A stretch of DNA of 64,000 nucleotides from Fusarium oxysporum f. sp. lycopersici 4287. Taxonomy: Eukaryota > Ascomycota > Sordariomycetes > Hypocreales > Nectriaceae. Positions 10,686-22,863 of this stretch are shown piece by piece; the stretch's first letter is position 1; each line of letters starts with the position of its first letter. The stretch covers positions 3,503,138-3,567,137 of the forward strand of contig NC_030987.1 in the NCBI RefSeq assembly GCF_000149955.1. The letters are read 5' to 3'. A program made the translations under genes and the position numbers. A model generated the notes under the pieces. It was not told the origin of the DNA and did not search any database. It was given only the letters and a program-made list of their open reading frames with translations.

Positions 10686-13123
10686 CTAGTCTTCCATATC
10701 GAAAACAGAAATATCCGCTCCTGTGTTTAGAAAGTCGAACGTAAATAAAGAGTCATCTTCAGTTCGTGAACCATGATCAAGATACACTGCAGGAATATCC
10801 AAGTATTCCTCTTGGCAGGACATTCTTGGTCTCTTGGTGAGGTGCTCCGCTTCCTCAGACTGTCGCTTATGTTGAACAGGCCAGGACATTGAGACTGGGG
10901 TGCTGTTTAGTCCGATGCTTTGACCCACGTTGGCAAACCACGGTGAGCCGCTGGCCGAGTCCTCCAGTGGCTGAGTGAACGGTAAGAGAAGGGAAGAATT
11001 TGAGACGGCTTCACTGATAGAACTAACTGTTGAAAAGTTCTCGGGACCTGGTGGTGTGTCTCTGAAAGAGCTCACCACGCTTTCCTGTAAAGAGCTGGAT
11101 GATCTTGTTGAATGCAGACTTGACAGCTCGTTGCAGGCTAAAGAAGGGGTGCTGTTTGCTTCAGGCGATCGTTTCTGGCGCACAACTCTAACCAAAAGAC
11201 CCAGGATCCTACTGAAACTTAATGCGAGGTTGTCAATATGGGCTTGCTCGGCAGCCTTTGCAAATCGATCCCGAAGAGCTTCCAAAATTGTTATTTCCTC
11301 TTCTGGCCGACTGGGGGTGCCATCCACTTCTCCTATTGGCTGCAACAAGGTATCTTTAGCAACTATGAAAGCAGCCGCTAGTGGGAAAGTTGCAGCCAAC
11401 CGAGGAAGGGCTGACGTCGCAGAATCATCACTTTCAGTTACAGCGGGTTGAGTTCGAGAACTCCTTTTCGTCTTTCTTGGGCTAGGTTGGTCGAGAGATT
11501 TGTGTTGGCCTAGTACCTCTTTCAAAGCCTCAGAAAGGCGTAAATCTGGCTTTGCAGCTGTGGCCAGTAAGAAGACAAGACAGCATGCTTTAGCATCCTT
11601 GAAAGGCTGGGTGGATCTCATGTCATCATTATCTTTGCTTAAGCAAATCCTTGTTGCGAAGAAAGATAACATGAGAGAGAACGTTTCAGTGGACGTCAAA
11701 GCCTTCTGCATGATGCTATGAGTCGAAGACCACTGTTCCAATCTTTGTTGTAACTGTGCCAGTACCTGGTAATGTCTCGAAGGATGTAAGTTGGGTGCAC
11801 CGGCCGCATGGAAGGCCTGGTAAACTTCATCTTGAAGCTTCGCAAGCTCTAGGCGGGCTAATAAATCGGGTGTTCCTGTTTCGGCTTCGTCAAAGGAAGG
11901 GGGGATGCCGGAATCATAGCCTGGTAGCCAGGCTGTAGATCCACGGAAAATTGCAATATTTTTATCTCTGATATATAAAGATCTAAAAACCTTGTGTCGT
12001 TCCAATATGTCTTCGGGTGGAAGGTCATCGGAAGATGCATTGATTTGATGAAGGCCCATGGTACGAGCCAGCAGACAGGCTTGGGCGAAGACGAGTTCCG
12101 CAAGCGAAGTCGTGCTGTACTGCTCGGCCACGTAACTCTGCCGTAACAGTTAGTTCAGTTTCACAATAAGAGCCAAGATGTATCTTACCAAAAGAGCAAG
12201 TGCCTGGACATTAACGAGCCTTGGTGTTAAGAATACTCGAGGGTTATTAACAGCCATTTTCAATGTCTGTAGGAGTGTTTGGACAAAGTGGCTGTTACCC
12301 TGAATCGTGGGCTCTTTCTTGATACCAAGAAGAACAATTACATTGAAACAGACAGCCCAACCTTCATCTGCAGGCCCAATAGGTTGTGAATAGATTCGGT
12401 CGACGTGGGGTTGGAAATTAGATCGAACAAAGACATCAGTTGCATAATCGACGTTCTTGAAGAAGGGACCGATGACAAGGTTGAGAAATTGTCGAGGGGG
12501 GAGACATATACCGACAGGATGAGACAGCATATCTAAGTGAGGCTCGCTGCTTGCCTCATTGAGCATCTCCTGCATCATATGCTCAGAGACAGCATTTTGT
12601 CCAGAGCCATTGTTCTCCGAGACACAAAATGATGGGTCGTCGCTAAATTCCTTGCAAAGGGCATAAAGAGAACATGGTCCATGATAACGATCAAGTGATT
12701 GTGATGTGTTTCTGACAATATGACGGTTTATGTGAGGGGTTGACGTCGAATCCGTCCCAGAATGGTTCTCGGGGATCCATTCCTCAGCAGGAAGGGATAA
12801 AGATCTTACACTACTCCCACCTTTGACAAGTGATGTCAGGTCTGAGAGATCATTTTGGATGCTGTGCAGTTGGCCTTCGAGCGTCTCGAAGTTTTGACAT
12901 CTGAAACACAAACAGTTTTGTAAGCTTTTGTGCACCAGTCGTGGGGGAACAAATTGCGCTTCCAGACTCACAAGAGTTTGACATGATTGACGCGCTTGCC
13001 GGGAGACGAGTATCGACACTCAACACCGTCTCGCTTGCAACTTTCACATTGCGGCCGTTCTCTTCCACATCTAATCTTCCGTGCTCGGCAGTGTGCACAA
13101 GCTAAGTCGTGTGTAGACCACAT
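10686..13123 (-). CDS. Zn2Cys6 transcription factor with fungal MHR domain
   Basis: Three exons on the minus strand: 13123-12972, 12900-12189 and 12137-10686, giving 771 aa. Start chosen at the ATG at 13123 (MWSTHDLACAHC) because an in-frame TGA lies a few codons upstream. The binuclear cluster is complete: C9-x2-C12-x6-C19-x6-C26-x2-C29-x6-C36, with the basic loop RARKIR. A short coiled-coil-like linker (FETLEGQLHSIQNDL) follows, then the fungal-specific middle homology region across the exon 2/3 junction (VQALALLSYVAEQY, LAELVFAQACLLARTMGLHQ). A Ser-rich acidic C-terminus could activate transcription. The protein would act as a nuclear regulator binding CGG-type sites. The target pathway cannot be told from the neighbours, which are housekeeping genes. 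Confidence 0.9.
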
Positions 13124-16100
13124 TTGCGGCTGTTTCCGTTCTCGTCAGTCAATGCCTCTCAGCAAGTTCGTTAATGTTTTTAAACAAACCTCTTTGCCCT
13201 GGTTATTCCACATTTTGTTCTTGGTTGCAGATTGAAAAGAATCAAAGACTCCGGGATTTCATCAGTTTTCAATAAAAGTTACAAGGATATAGATGAGTGG
13301 CCAAGTACTGGATGCATTCAGTCATTGGGCAGGTCTGAAAGAGGGGGAGCAGGCTCGTTAGGAGGACAAGAATCGCGGTACGACAATCGATATCATTACG
13401 TGAGAAATTATCTTAAGAAACAAGTCAGCGAAAGGTTCAAAGGAACGGTTAACCTCGAGAAAGTTGTGGAGGTCTTGTCTCCCCCACGGCCAGACAGTGG
13501 CTTGCTCGCTGGCATAATGATGATCAAGGCCGCGATACCGTCAGCTCCATCGGTACAAGCATACAAATCCGTGTACATCCATGGGAGCTTAGTCGTGAAT
13601 TCGAGGTTACACACTTCGTCATATCGTAGGTAACCCCGTACGTCTTTGCCTAGCTATTGGTATCGCTACATCTTGCGTGTGGCCGCGGGACTCGGGGGCG
13701 CCGCTCTGATGGCAGCACAGAAATATCTTGCAGAAAATTGGCGCTAGAGTCTTAGCAAAGGGGGGTATTAGAGTGCCCGTGTTTGTAAGGAAACAAAGGA
13801 CTACAAAGAAGAAGTCCTTAATCGTCAACGCTTTGAGGGAGGTTAAGATGTGTGAGCCAAGTTCAGCGGTCAGCTTTACCCGGATGAAAGGAAGGTATGT
13901 ACTTCCCTCTTACCCGTCTTTTGAGGTAGTACCTGAACAAAGCTACTCCTTCCAACATTGATAGTAACTCAGTGTATGGAAGTAGCGGGCCAAGCACCCT
14001 CCTTTCAGATGCCAACCTTAAGGTAGGTACGACTTACACAGGCCCCCAGAATTACTTAAGCTTTTGCGTTACATCGAACTCGGGCTTCTTGATTTTGGCA
14101 CTTTTGTCCTTCTTCATTTTCCATGAACAAAGCTTGAACAACTCATTGGAAACTTGACAATTGTCGATTTTACAATGATCCTCTTTTTTGCATACACGAA
14201 GCAAACGACAGCCTATGATAGTTTGTGGTGCGCATCCTTGCCGTGGCGGGCTAGAAAAGCTGAAGATGGCACTGCCGGCAGATGTTTCACACACTTGCTA
14301 CAGGGCCAAATATGGCGCAATGGATCCTTTGACAGGCATCCTGCATATCACAACGCCTGGTTTACTCTGTACACGCCTCCATTTCTCTGTCAGAGAAATG
14401 GCGGGAGAGATTGCCTGAGAGCAATGGAATACGCAGTCAATCACCTCATGCTTGTTCCGGTTTCGAGTTTTGAGAACCCAAAGATCTGGGCCATTGAACA
14501 CTGTGTATCGTCGTAGTAGCTCAACTCCCCCATGTCCTATGTTACATTGTCGAGGGCCTGTCTTGAATCACTCAAAAGCTTAATCTAATTCTTGGCCACG
14601 ACTCTATTTCTGCAACTGCGTGAGAACGATACGAGCATCGCAATTGGACGGACCATTGCGGCACAGCAAGGCTGAGTTGCTGTTTGTGATTCCGAAACAT
14701 TCTTCAGGTCGAACCAGTCGGAAGTGCAGGCAGTTTAGTATGACAGAGCCGCGCACCGGGGCGGAATGTTGGAATGATGTAACACTGAACATGCTGCAAA
14801 AAAACGATAAGCATGAGCACAAAGATACCAAAGCCTGCTCACCGAAGGCTTTAGATGGTGAAACCAAGCGTCTGACAATGGCCGCAGTCTGTTATCACAA
14901 GAAAAGTATCGGCACTCAAAAACGCTTCAAAGAAAGAATACAGTCGAGCGCAGGATTTCTGTGTAACAGAACGATCAAGACCTCGTTCAATGGCAGTTCT
15001 TTTCAACGTCCTGTACCAGATTCAACCTAGGGAGTTTCATGGGGAGACGTATTGAGTGAGCATCGTATCGAAGACCGTCTTACGAAGAAACGAGACAGGC
15101 ATAAATGAGACAAAAGGGAAACTTTGTCAGATAACCAGAAAAGCCCCCTCTTCCCCTCCTAATGGAAGTGTTGGAGTGCCACATGGGGATCTGCTCGCGG
15201 GATCCTTGCATGCTGATCGACAGCCATTACAACTCGCATCGACAATGACCAGGAGGCTATTTTTGATATCCCCAACGAGGATAGTTGAACTTCTCGAAAC
15301 TTCTATGGGCAAACAGGGTCCTGACACTACGGTGATGGCCAGCCGGTTCGAGTGATTTCGCCAGAATCTAGCCAGCACCGGCTTAATAAATAAGCTTCAG
15401 ATTTGGGTTATTTCAAACTCTCCAGGACTGTCTGTTCAACGCCGAAGCGATGAGTCCTCATTTTTCATATACGACATGCTGCTCATTGAATGAACTGATG
15501 AGGATAGTCACCGATATTTCCAATGTTGCCGCAATGGGAACATCCACCACGTGGAAATAAGGCCGAATTCTATCGGGCACGCCAGCATACATTGGACTCA
15601 GGTACTGAGGGCCGCCACCAGGAAACCAAGGATCGATCCTGCATTAGGGAGAGCTGGTGGAATTGAATGTGTCGTGGCTGACAATTTACAACATCACGAC
15701 AACAACCAAGTGAATACACACAACACCGAAACAAGCATACGGACTAGGAGAAGATGAATACAGTTTCATTAGTCTTACTCCCACAAGCCATAGGCTCCCT
15801 GTTCAAAAATCAGCATAAGTGGGGATCAAACATCCAGCCATGCCGAAATGCCGGCCGCCGGCTTACACGGCCTTCCTGATACATCGGTACGGATTGCGTT
15901 CATTACATTGACGGAGCAAATACCCTCCGCGCTACAACGGATGAGGCTTACGCGGGAACGGGCCGGTCTGACGCAACATGCGGGTTTTCTCTGCCAGCCT
16001 TGGAAGTGTTTCCGAGTGGTATAAACACGCCGACGGGAAACTAGTCAAGTTGGGATAAGAACTAACCGGGCACAACCTGGGGCTGGAACCAGTCGGAGAT

Positions 16101-17109
16101 ATGCTTACTCCTATGAAACGCGACGACAAATAAGAAAGCAGCAGGAACAGGTTCTAAGCTGCGAGGCCAGATCACGGCTTACTCGCTCAGCCCTATGAAT
16201 TCATCAATCAACGCTAACGGCATCGATGCCATTGCTGACATGAGGCCTTGATCATTCCACAATTACTCGACTAGGCAGGTAACGACTCTTGGTATCGAAA
16301 CGCAACACATCTTCTAAAACGGAGTTGATTCTCGACCCGTCGGAAGCTTTCCTTGGGAGAATGATAATCTACAGGGGCACTCGTCGTGGACACCACACTC
16401 AGCTCCTTTCATGACGATCGTTAGCTAGGTTTGAGCATGTTCATATCAGACAACGCTCATCGGACTATGAGCCTCGGTATCGCGCTCTCGCGCTTTCTTC
16501 CAAGTCCGAAGGTTGTTTGACGCATATCAGCTGATGTGGCGTGTATCCCGGTTGCCTTTGAAAACGCTTTATTGCCAAATGACATCCAGGCGGTGATAAG
16601 CCTTTTGCGCTTTTGCCCTATAGCATTACATGCCACTCAATCCTCACACATATTATTCCTTATCTTGGAAAATCTGATTGAAGAATCACACCCTGTGTGA
16701 TGGGTTCTTTTGTTTTTCAAGTCAGATTAGTCAAGAATGGAAAGTATAATGAGTGACACGCGCTGTATTGAGAGAAGCATGAAGCCCAAAGTAACATTCG
16801 GCTACAATTTTGGTGGTCAGTCATGTGTGAAGCAACCAGTGGATATATACTTTTTACTTATGTTCTATACTCTCAGATTTTCAATGTAACCCAACGGTCC
16901 TTATTGGTCTTCTTTGCTTTTTATAGCCTAACCACCTGTCAGTTTTGGGGGAATTATATTGATGTCAAACATAGTTCCCATTGTTGGCAGCAACCTTGCA
17001 ACCAATACGGATCTAGTCTCCTGGAGAAAGAAGGCAACAAGCATGAATCGGCCCTAACTCAATATTATCTCCGCGAACTCCACCCGGATACAAACAAATA
17101 TCCGCCCCG
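13124..17109. other. Gene-poor region upstream of the assembly gap
   Basis: Almost 4 kb with only short open frames on both strands, none with a domain, signal peptide, splice continuity or consistent codon use. It includes the zinc-cluster gene promoter at its left end. An imperfect hairpin lies at 16671-16728. No transposase, reverse transcriptase or long terminal repeat was recognised. It could hold decayed elements or non-coding RNA, but nothing in the sequence proves either. Confidence 0.5.
16671..16728. repeat. Imperfect inverted repeat (hairpin)
   Basis: The arms AATCTGATTGAA and TTCAAGTCAGATT are near reverse complements, and a second palindrome TCACA-CCCTG-TGTGA sits between them at 16686-16700. 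It resembles a small foldback remnant. No target-site duplication was identified. Confidence 0.4.
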
Positions 17110-17344
17110 NNNNNNNNNNNNNNNNNNNNNNNNNNNNNNNNNNNNNNNNNNNNNNNNNNNNNNNNNNNNNNNNNNNNNNNNNNNNNNNNNNNNNNNNNNN
17201 NNNNNNNNNNNNNNNNNNNNNNNNNNNNNNNNNNNNNNNNNNNNNNNNNNNNNNNNNNNNNNNNNNNNNNNNNNNNNNNNNNNNNNNNNNNNNNNNNNNN
17301 NNNNNNNNNNNNNNNNNNNNNNNNNNNNNNNNNNNNNNNNNNNN
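17110..17344. other. Assembly gap (run of N)
   Basis: 235 unknown bases between TATCCGCCCCG and CGCGACACGG. Both edges are GC-rich, unlike the surrounding sequence. Whether 235 is the real size cannot be seen here. Open frames reported through it are artefacts. Confidence 0.99.
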
Positions 17345-19006
17345 CGCGACACGGCAAACTTGTTCTCGCCGATCCCGATTCTCTGTACAACTCGACCCAG
17401 AGCGCTCCCGTCTTTCGAACATTGTTGACCATCATATCAGTAATCCTAAGCGGGAAACAAGGAGACCAGACCTTCCAGGCTGACGAGATGTGCCCCCACG
17501 AGGATTTGAGTGGCGGGGAGACTGGCGTGCATATCATTGACGGGATGCTACGTTGTGATGTCACGGCACAACTGCAAGAGTTGGCAGGGAGATGCTAACT
17601 GATGCATGTTTCTCTGGTGATATGGATGTTGTGGAGTGTGTTCATGTAGTATCACCAAGGAAGTTGTTGATAGGTCGACGATAATCGGACATATAAGATC
17701 CTCCGATTTCAAATGTTAGCACCTTTAGTTGTTTTAATAAATGAAATAAACATATGGGTCCAGTCAGCTGCTACAAGCTACTAATTTACAGAATAAACCA
17801 CAGAGCTAAGTGGTATGCGAACTTTGCTGCAAATATCTCTACCGTGACAGCGGAAACCACCCGCAGTCCTGACAGTTCAAAAGCACAACAGAATGAAGCG
17901 CGATGATCTTGCTGCAACCTGTGTATCTTTCCGTATGTCTGGAAGACTCATCTTGGCAATGATCATAACTCTTCTCCCCGGTCTCCCAAAACTGTCAAAG
18001 CCCCGTCCGGAGAGGTAACAATGAGGCGTTGTTTAAGCTACACACTGAGACATACAGACGGCATTATATCGGCATATGTTGCAGCTCCGATATGATACGG
18101 ATTTCGTATATCGAGTTGTATTTCAACTGAAACATCAGTATTCCGGCAGTCTATTGTTTCGTTTGTTTTTGTTAGTGTACACCCCTGAGTAGACAACTCC
18201 TGTATCCTCTACTCCTGAACTGAAGGCAAACAAAATTCTTTGGACAAGAGGTTCTCCCTGTACGCCTTTATCGGAGATTATATGACACAGCATATCTCTC
18301 TCCTCCAGTTCAGGGTCCACCCAGCATAACGCCGTATAATCAAAACCCTGTCTGTTCCCTCGCCACCACTTGCCTTCATAACGTCTCACAACTTAGCGGC
18401 GATCTCGAGAAACTAGCTCTACTCCTTCAATCGTCGGGTAGCCGATGGGGACTCTATTTACTACATGTCCAAGGTGCCGAGTTACACAATCTGCTTTGTG
18501 AGAGGACAACCCCATATTCTGAATGAATGACACTTTGGTAAAATGATGTGTTTATCACTGCAGATGTTTCATATTTCAGATCGACGATCATATGCTTGTT
18601 TCTGGTAACATGTCTCGGTAAAATCAATAGGGTAATTGATTATGCTGAGGAACAATGTTGATCACTTGGCTCTTGTAATGGTTATACGCAACCCAACACG
18701 GAGCCCAACACTTGTATATTGCTTGACAACCAAAAGTAACTATGAACGATCCGGTTCTTAAGGAAAGACTTTGAGTTATTAGTAACACGATATCAATCAA
18801 GCTCCCGGTATGACTCCACAATGTGCTTGTCCCATATCAGCCACACCTGAGTCGTTCAGACCCCTCCATTATGATGCCGGGCCTTCAAATACAAATTAAG
18901 CATGGTCCGATTATGTCCTCATCTCTAGTTACAGTTCAGAAAGATCATTCATGAATCATAAATGGAGTCTTTTCTATACCATTAGTAGTAGGCCTAATTA
19001 GATACT
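17345..19006. other. Gene-poor region downstream of the assembly gap
   Basis: About 1.7 kb between the gap and the 3' end of the Thr-rich protein gene. One 80-codon open frame on the minus strand (about 18135-18386) reads somewhat protein-like but has only a GTG start directly after a stop codon and no visible exon partner. No other feature is supported. Confidence 0.5.
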
Positions 19007-21332
19007 CTAAGTGGCGGAGGCAGTGGGTTCCTCGGTCGAAGTAGCAGAGTCGGTAGAATCAGCTGAAGGCGGAGGGGTGTCATCGACGGGGGCGCCATCG
19101 ACCGCACTTGAAGTGGTAGCTGCTCCAGTAGCAGTTGCAGTAGGCTCAGTAGAAGGCTCTGCAGAAGTGACCGCAGCAGACGAGGGATCTGCTGCTGAAG
19201 TTGGGTCTTCAGCAACAGGGGTTGCTGTAGCACTTGTAGTGACTGTTGTTGTCGCGACAGTAGGAGCTCCAGTGGCAGCTCCAGTGGCGGTAGTAGTCTC
19301 AGTAGTTTCTGCAGAAGAGACCGCGGCAGATGAAGGACCTACTGCTGAAGTTGGATTTTCAGCAATAGGAGTTGTTGTGGCACTCGTAGTGACTGTAGTT
19401 GTGGCAGCTCCGGTAGGAGCTCCTGTGGCGGCAGAAGTAGGATCAGAAGAGGCCAGTGCTGGGGAAGACGTAGGGTCTGAAGCAACAGGATCACTAGCAG
19501 CAGTCGTAGTATCCACGGGTGCTACTACTGTGGTTGTAGTAGTAGCAGCCCCAGAAGCGGCTCCAGTAGCTTCAGATGTAGGGTCAGAGGAAACGGCTGC
19601 GGGAGATGAAGTAGCAGCTGGAGAGGAGGTTGCTGGAGCGGCTAAGGAGGATGGAGCTGAACCATCGTCAGCAGATGAAGCTGGTGGTGAGGATGCAGCG
19701 GCAGAAGATGTGGACACTGAAGCAACAGGTGTGCCAGCAGCACTCGTAGTATCCGTTGTGGCTACTACTACGGTTGTAGTAGATGCGGCTCCGGAAGCAT
19801 TGACCGGGTCCGAAGAAACAGGGCTTGGTGAAGTGACGGGATCGGACGTAGGAGTCGCGCTGGCGCTTGAGGCCGGAGTATCAACAGTAGATGTCACGGT
19901 AGCAGTAACAACTACTGTAGAAGTTGAGTTAACAGTATCAGTCACTACAGAAGTCGCATCGACAGTCTGAGTCTCAGTGTTGGTCTCTGTAGATGTCACA
20001 TCGGTGGGAGTTTCGGTAGCGGTTACAAAGACAGTCTGTGTTGTTGTCACAGTGGCGGTGCTCGTGTCGGTAGCGTTGACAGTTGCAGTAGTGAAAACAG
20101 TGTCAGTCTGGAAGGCTGTAGCTGTGGTGTTCACTGTTGCGGTAGTATTAACAGTTGCAGTAGTGAAAGCTGTGTCGGTTTCGAACGCAGTTGCTGTAGT
20201 GTTTACAGTTGCTGTAGTAAACGCAGTATCTGTTTCGAAAGCAGTGGCAGTAGTGTTGACAGTTGAAGTAACAAATTCTGTAGATGTGGAGTTAATCGTT
20301 GCTGTTGCAAACACTACCGATGTCGTTCTGACTGTTTCGGTGGTATTAACTGTTGAAGTAGTGAAAGCTGTATCAGTTTCGAATGCAGTGGCAGTAGTGT
20401 TGACCGTTGCAGTAACGAAGTCTGTTGCAGTGGTGTTGACTGTTGCAGTAGTGAAAGCTGTATCAGTTTCGAATGCAGTGGCTGTAGTGTTGACGGTCGC
20501 AGTGACGAAATCCGTGGCCGTGGTGTTTACAGTTGCAGTGGTATCAACAGTAGAAGTAACGAAAGCCGTGTTGGTCTCAACGGTTGTAGCCGTGGTATTG
20601 ACAGTTGCAGTAGTGTTCACTGTAGCAGTGGTGAAAACTGTATCAGTCTCAAAGGCTGTCTCTGTAGCATTGACAGTAGAAGTCTGGGTCACGGTAGTTG
20701 AGTTTGTGACGAAGACAACAGCTGTAGCTGTAGTTGCGTCGGTCGACGTGGTGAAGTCGGTCTCTGTGGACGTGAATAGCACCGTAGAGTTGACTGTAGC
20801 AGTCTCGGTGCTAGTCTCGACATCAATCTCAGTGGTCGTGAACAGAGCTGTGTTGTTAACAGTTTCAGTCTCGGTGCTGGTCACCTCCTCTGTCTCTGTA
20901 ATGGTAAACAGAGCAGTAGAGTTGACAGTTGCTGTTGTGGTGGCAGTGGCAGTGGCCAGATCAGTCTCTGTAGAAGTGAACATGACCGTTGAGTTGACAG
21001 TAGCAAACTCAGTCTCTGTGGCGTTGACAGTTGCAGTACTTGTCACAGCAACAAGATCCACCTCTGTAGAGGTCACAACGGCCGTTGTGTTAACGGTATT
21101 GGTCTCAAGCACAGTGTCCGTCATTGTAATAGTGCCCGTCGCCGCATCAGTGACATTCATCGTTGACAGAACAGTAGTAGTCACATCGAGGGTTGCGGTG
21201 CTTGCTAAGGCGTTCTGTAAGTAGATGCTCTGTATTTGCATGACTCTTCTGCTACTTACCCGGTGGGCAGGGGACTGCAAGGGCAGTCTCGGCTGCCAGA
21301 AGGCCGAAGCCCACCAGGATATTGAAACGCAT
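19007..21332 (-). CDS. Secreted Thr-rich tandem-repeat glycoprotein (756 aa)
   Basis: Two exons, 21332-21260 and 21204-19007; the 55-base intron has a GTAAGT donor. The first exon encodes a signal peptide (MRFNILVGFGLLAAETALA) that joins in phase to the repeat frame. About residues 30-460 form a Thr/Val/Ala array with units such as TVNTTATAFETDTAFTTA (18 aa); most units carry an N-glycosylation sequon (NTT, NST or NAT). The C-terminal 300 residues are Ser/Ala/Thr/Pro-rich with a longer degenerate repeat (SSAAVSSAE, DPTSAADPSS). No cysteines follow the signal region and no hydrophobic GPI tail precedes the stop. It is likely a heavily O- and N-glycosylated wall or secreted protein. Exact family unknown. 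Confidence 0.8.
20060..20700 (-). repeat. Coding tandem repeat array, about 54-base unit
   Basis: Within the Thr-rich gene, near-identical blocks encode alternating VNTTATAFETDTAFTTA and VNTTATDFVTA segments. Several adjacent copies differ only at silent or near-silent positions, pointing to recent unequal exchange. Repeat number is likely to vary between strains. Confidence 0.75.
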
Positions 21333-22863
21333 TGGTTCGGAAGAGCTGTGCCGTGTAGTAGAGGTCCAAAGGAGACTGATAGAGAAGCAGGTATCTCTCA
21401 GGATTCATGAGACTTTATAGACACAATGTCACTTGATCCTGCGAATGAGACCGCCTTCTGCGATCATGTTGTGAGTTGAGAGCCATGGCGTCCACTTCCC
21501 CTCAATAATCGGACCATATAAAAAGTTATTGCTCTATCATTCTTAGCCTCGGATCTTTTCCCGCCAGTTCTTTGCCTTCAATGTGTGTTTGTTGTTGGAA
21601 AGATGCTTAAGCCCTTCGCATATTGAGTTGGTGGAGGTATTGAGATGGCGAGGGGGGATTTCTGGCTTGGCCGAGGATATATTTGATACGGGAAATAGGC
21701 TGATATGATGATTCTGTCAACAATGAAAGTGATTGCACCATATGTTGAGGCTGAACTTTGAGGGAAAATCCCTGCGGGGATGTTGAGCATTTGAGTCTCT
21801 TGAAGATATATCTGGTCGAGATTAGAGACTGCAATGATAATATTTCGATAGAACTATGCCGTGGCCTTACCTGAAAGCATATTGAGTATCTTATGCCTGA
21901 TTATCTGTACTCATAAGATGTGTAAGTTCCTTGTGGTCGTCGAGTTGATGGTTGAGGGAAGGTTGAGGTTAATCGGATGAAAGTGGGACAGCTTCCGGCG
22001 TTTACAAACTGAGCCCCCGCTACGCCCCGCCCCGCTCCGGGTTCCGGCTCCGACATTCACATCCACTGGTTAACCACTAACCATAAAGGTATCTCAACAG
22101 TTTGATACACGCATCACCGTTCCCTTCATTGATGAATTGAGTTTGCACTTGAGCTTCCTATTGGGCGCGCTCTCGTATGAAAGATATCTCGTTTGTTTAG
22201 TGAGTTATACTTTGACCTTGGCGCCCAACATTCAACTCTGAGAAAGCCAACAGCCGCGCGGTAAATTTCAAGAGACTCAATGGCCACCTGCCCATCTGTT
22301 GAGGGAAAATCGAATTATGAAAATGCCAATCAAATGGCTACTAGTTTCTACAGAGTTCGCGGTCTCTATCTAGATATAAACGAAAACGTTAATGTAAAGA
22401 CTATAGGGTGGGCATTAACCTATATCTGTCACGTTTTGAAGCAACATTGGCGGTGAGAATAGAATCTATCAGCGTCATCTGTTTAATATAGTAGGAGGAT
22501 TCTCGATTGGGACAAGAGTCGATAATGCTATCAACTTATCAAAGATACATAGTATTTCGTCATTCGGACTTGCGGATGCTGACTAAATTAGCCTGCCCCT
22601 CCCCCACGTTTTAGGACATTTAATGAAGCTGTCACCTCACCTTGGAGCTACACTCAACATAACTTAGCATAACATATCACCGCCAAGAACTCAGAATCCT
22701 TCCATCAACGCCCGAAGCTTCCCTCCACTGGCTTTAAACTACGCCCGTAATTTATATTTATTATTCTATTATTAAGTTTTCTGGTGTTTGTGGATAACAC
22801 ACTGGCTGTCTATCGTATCGCCACCTCCATCTTATCCAACCTGAGCTCAGAGAGCCATAGTCT
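21333..22863. other. Divergent intergenic region
   Basis: 1.5 kb between the starts of the Thr-rich gene (-) and the F-box-like gene (+), so it holds two promoters. A GC-rich stretch at about 22010-22050 (GCCCCGCCCCGCTCCGGG) interrupts otherwise A/T-rich DNA. No open frame with supporting features. Confidence 0.5.

Noticed and set aside
14620..15030. 136-codon plus-strand frame in the gene-poor block
   Set aside because: No domain, poor start context and no continuation; expected by chance in this length of sequence.
15331..15375. GGTTCGAGT resembling a tRNA B box
   Set aside because: No A box at the right distance and no cloverleaf could be drawn.
16823..17564. Open frames on both strands running through the N gap
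   Set aside because: Unknown bases cannot contain stops, so the length is an artefact.
18135..18389. 84-codon minus-strand frame with protein-like residues (YEGKWWRGNRQGFDYTALCW)
   Set aside because: Starts only at GTG directly after an in-frame TAA and has no splice partner; possibly a relic, not a supportable gene.
19977..21224. 415-codon open frame antisense to the Thr-rich protein, and a 319-codon frame at 19011-19970
   Set aside because: Shadow frames created by the repeat composition; they translate to Val/Ser monotony without signal peptide or start context, while the minus strand has a spliced signal peptide.
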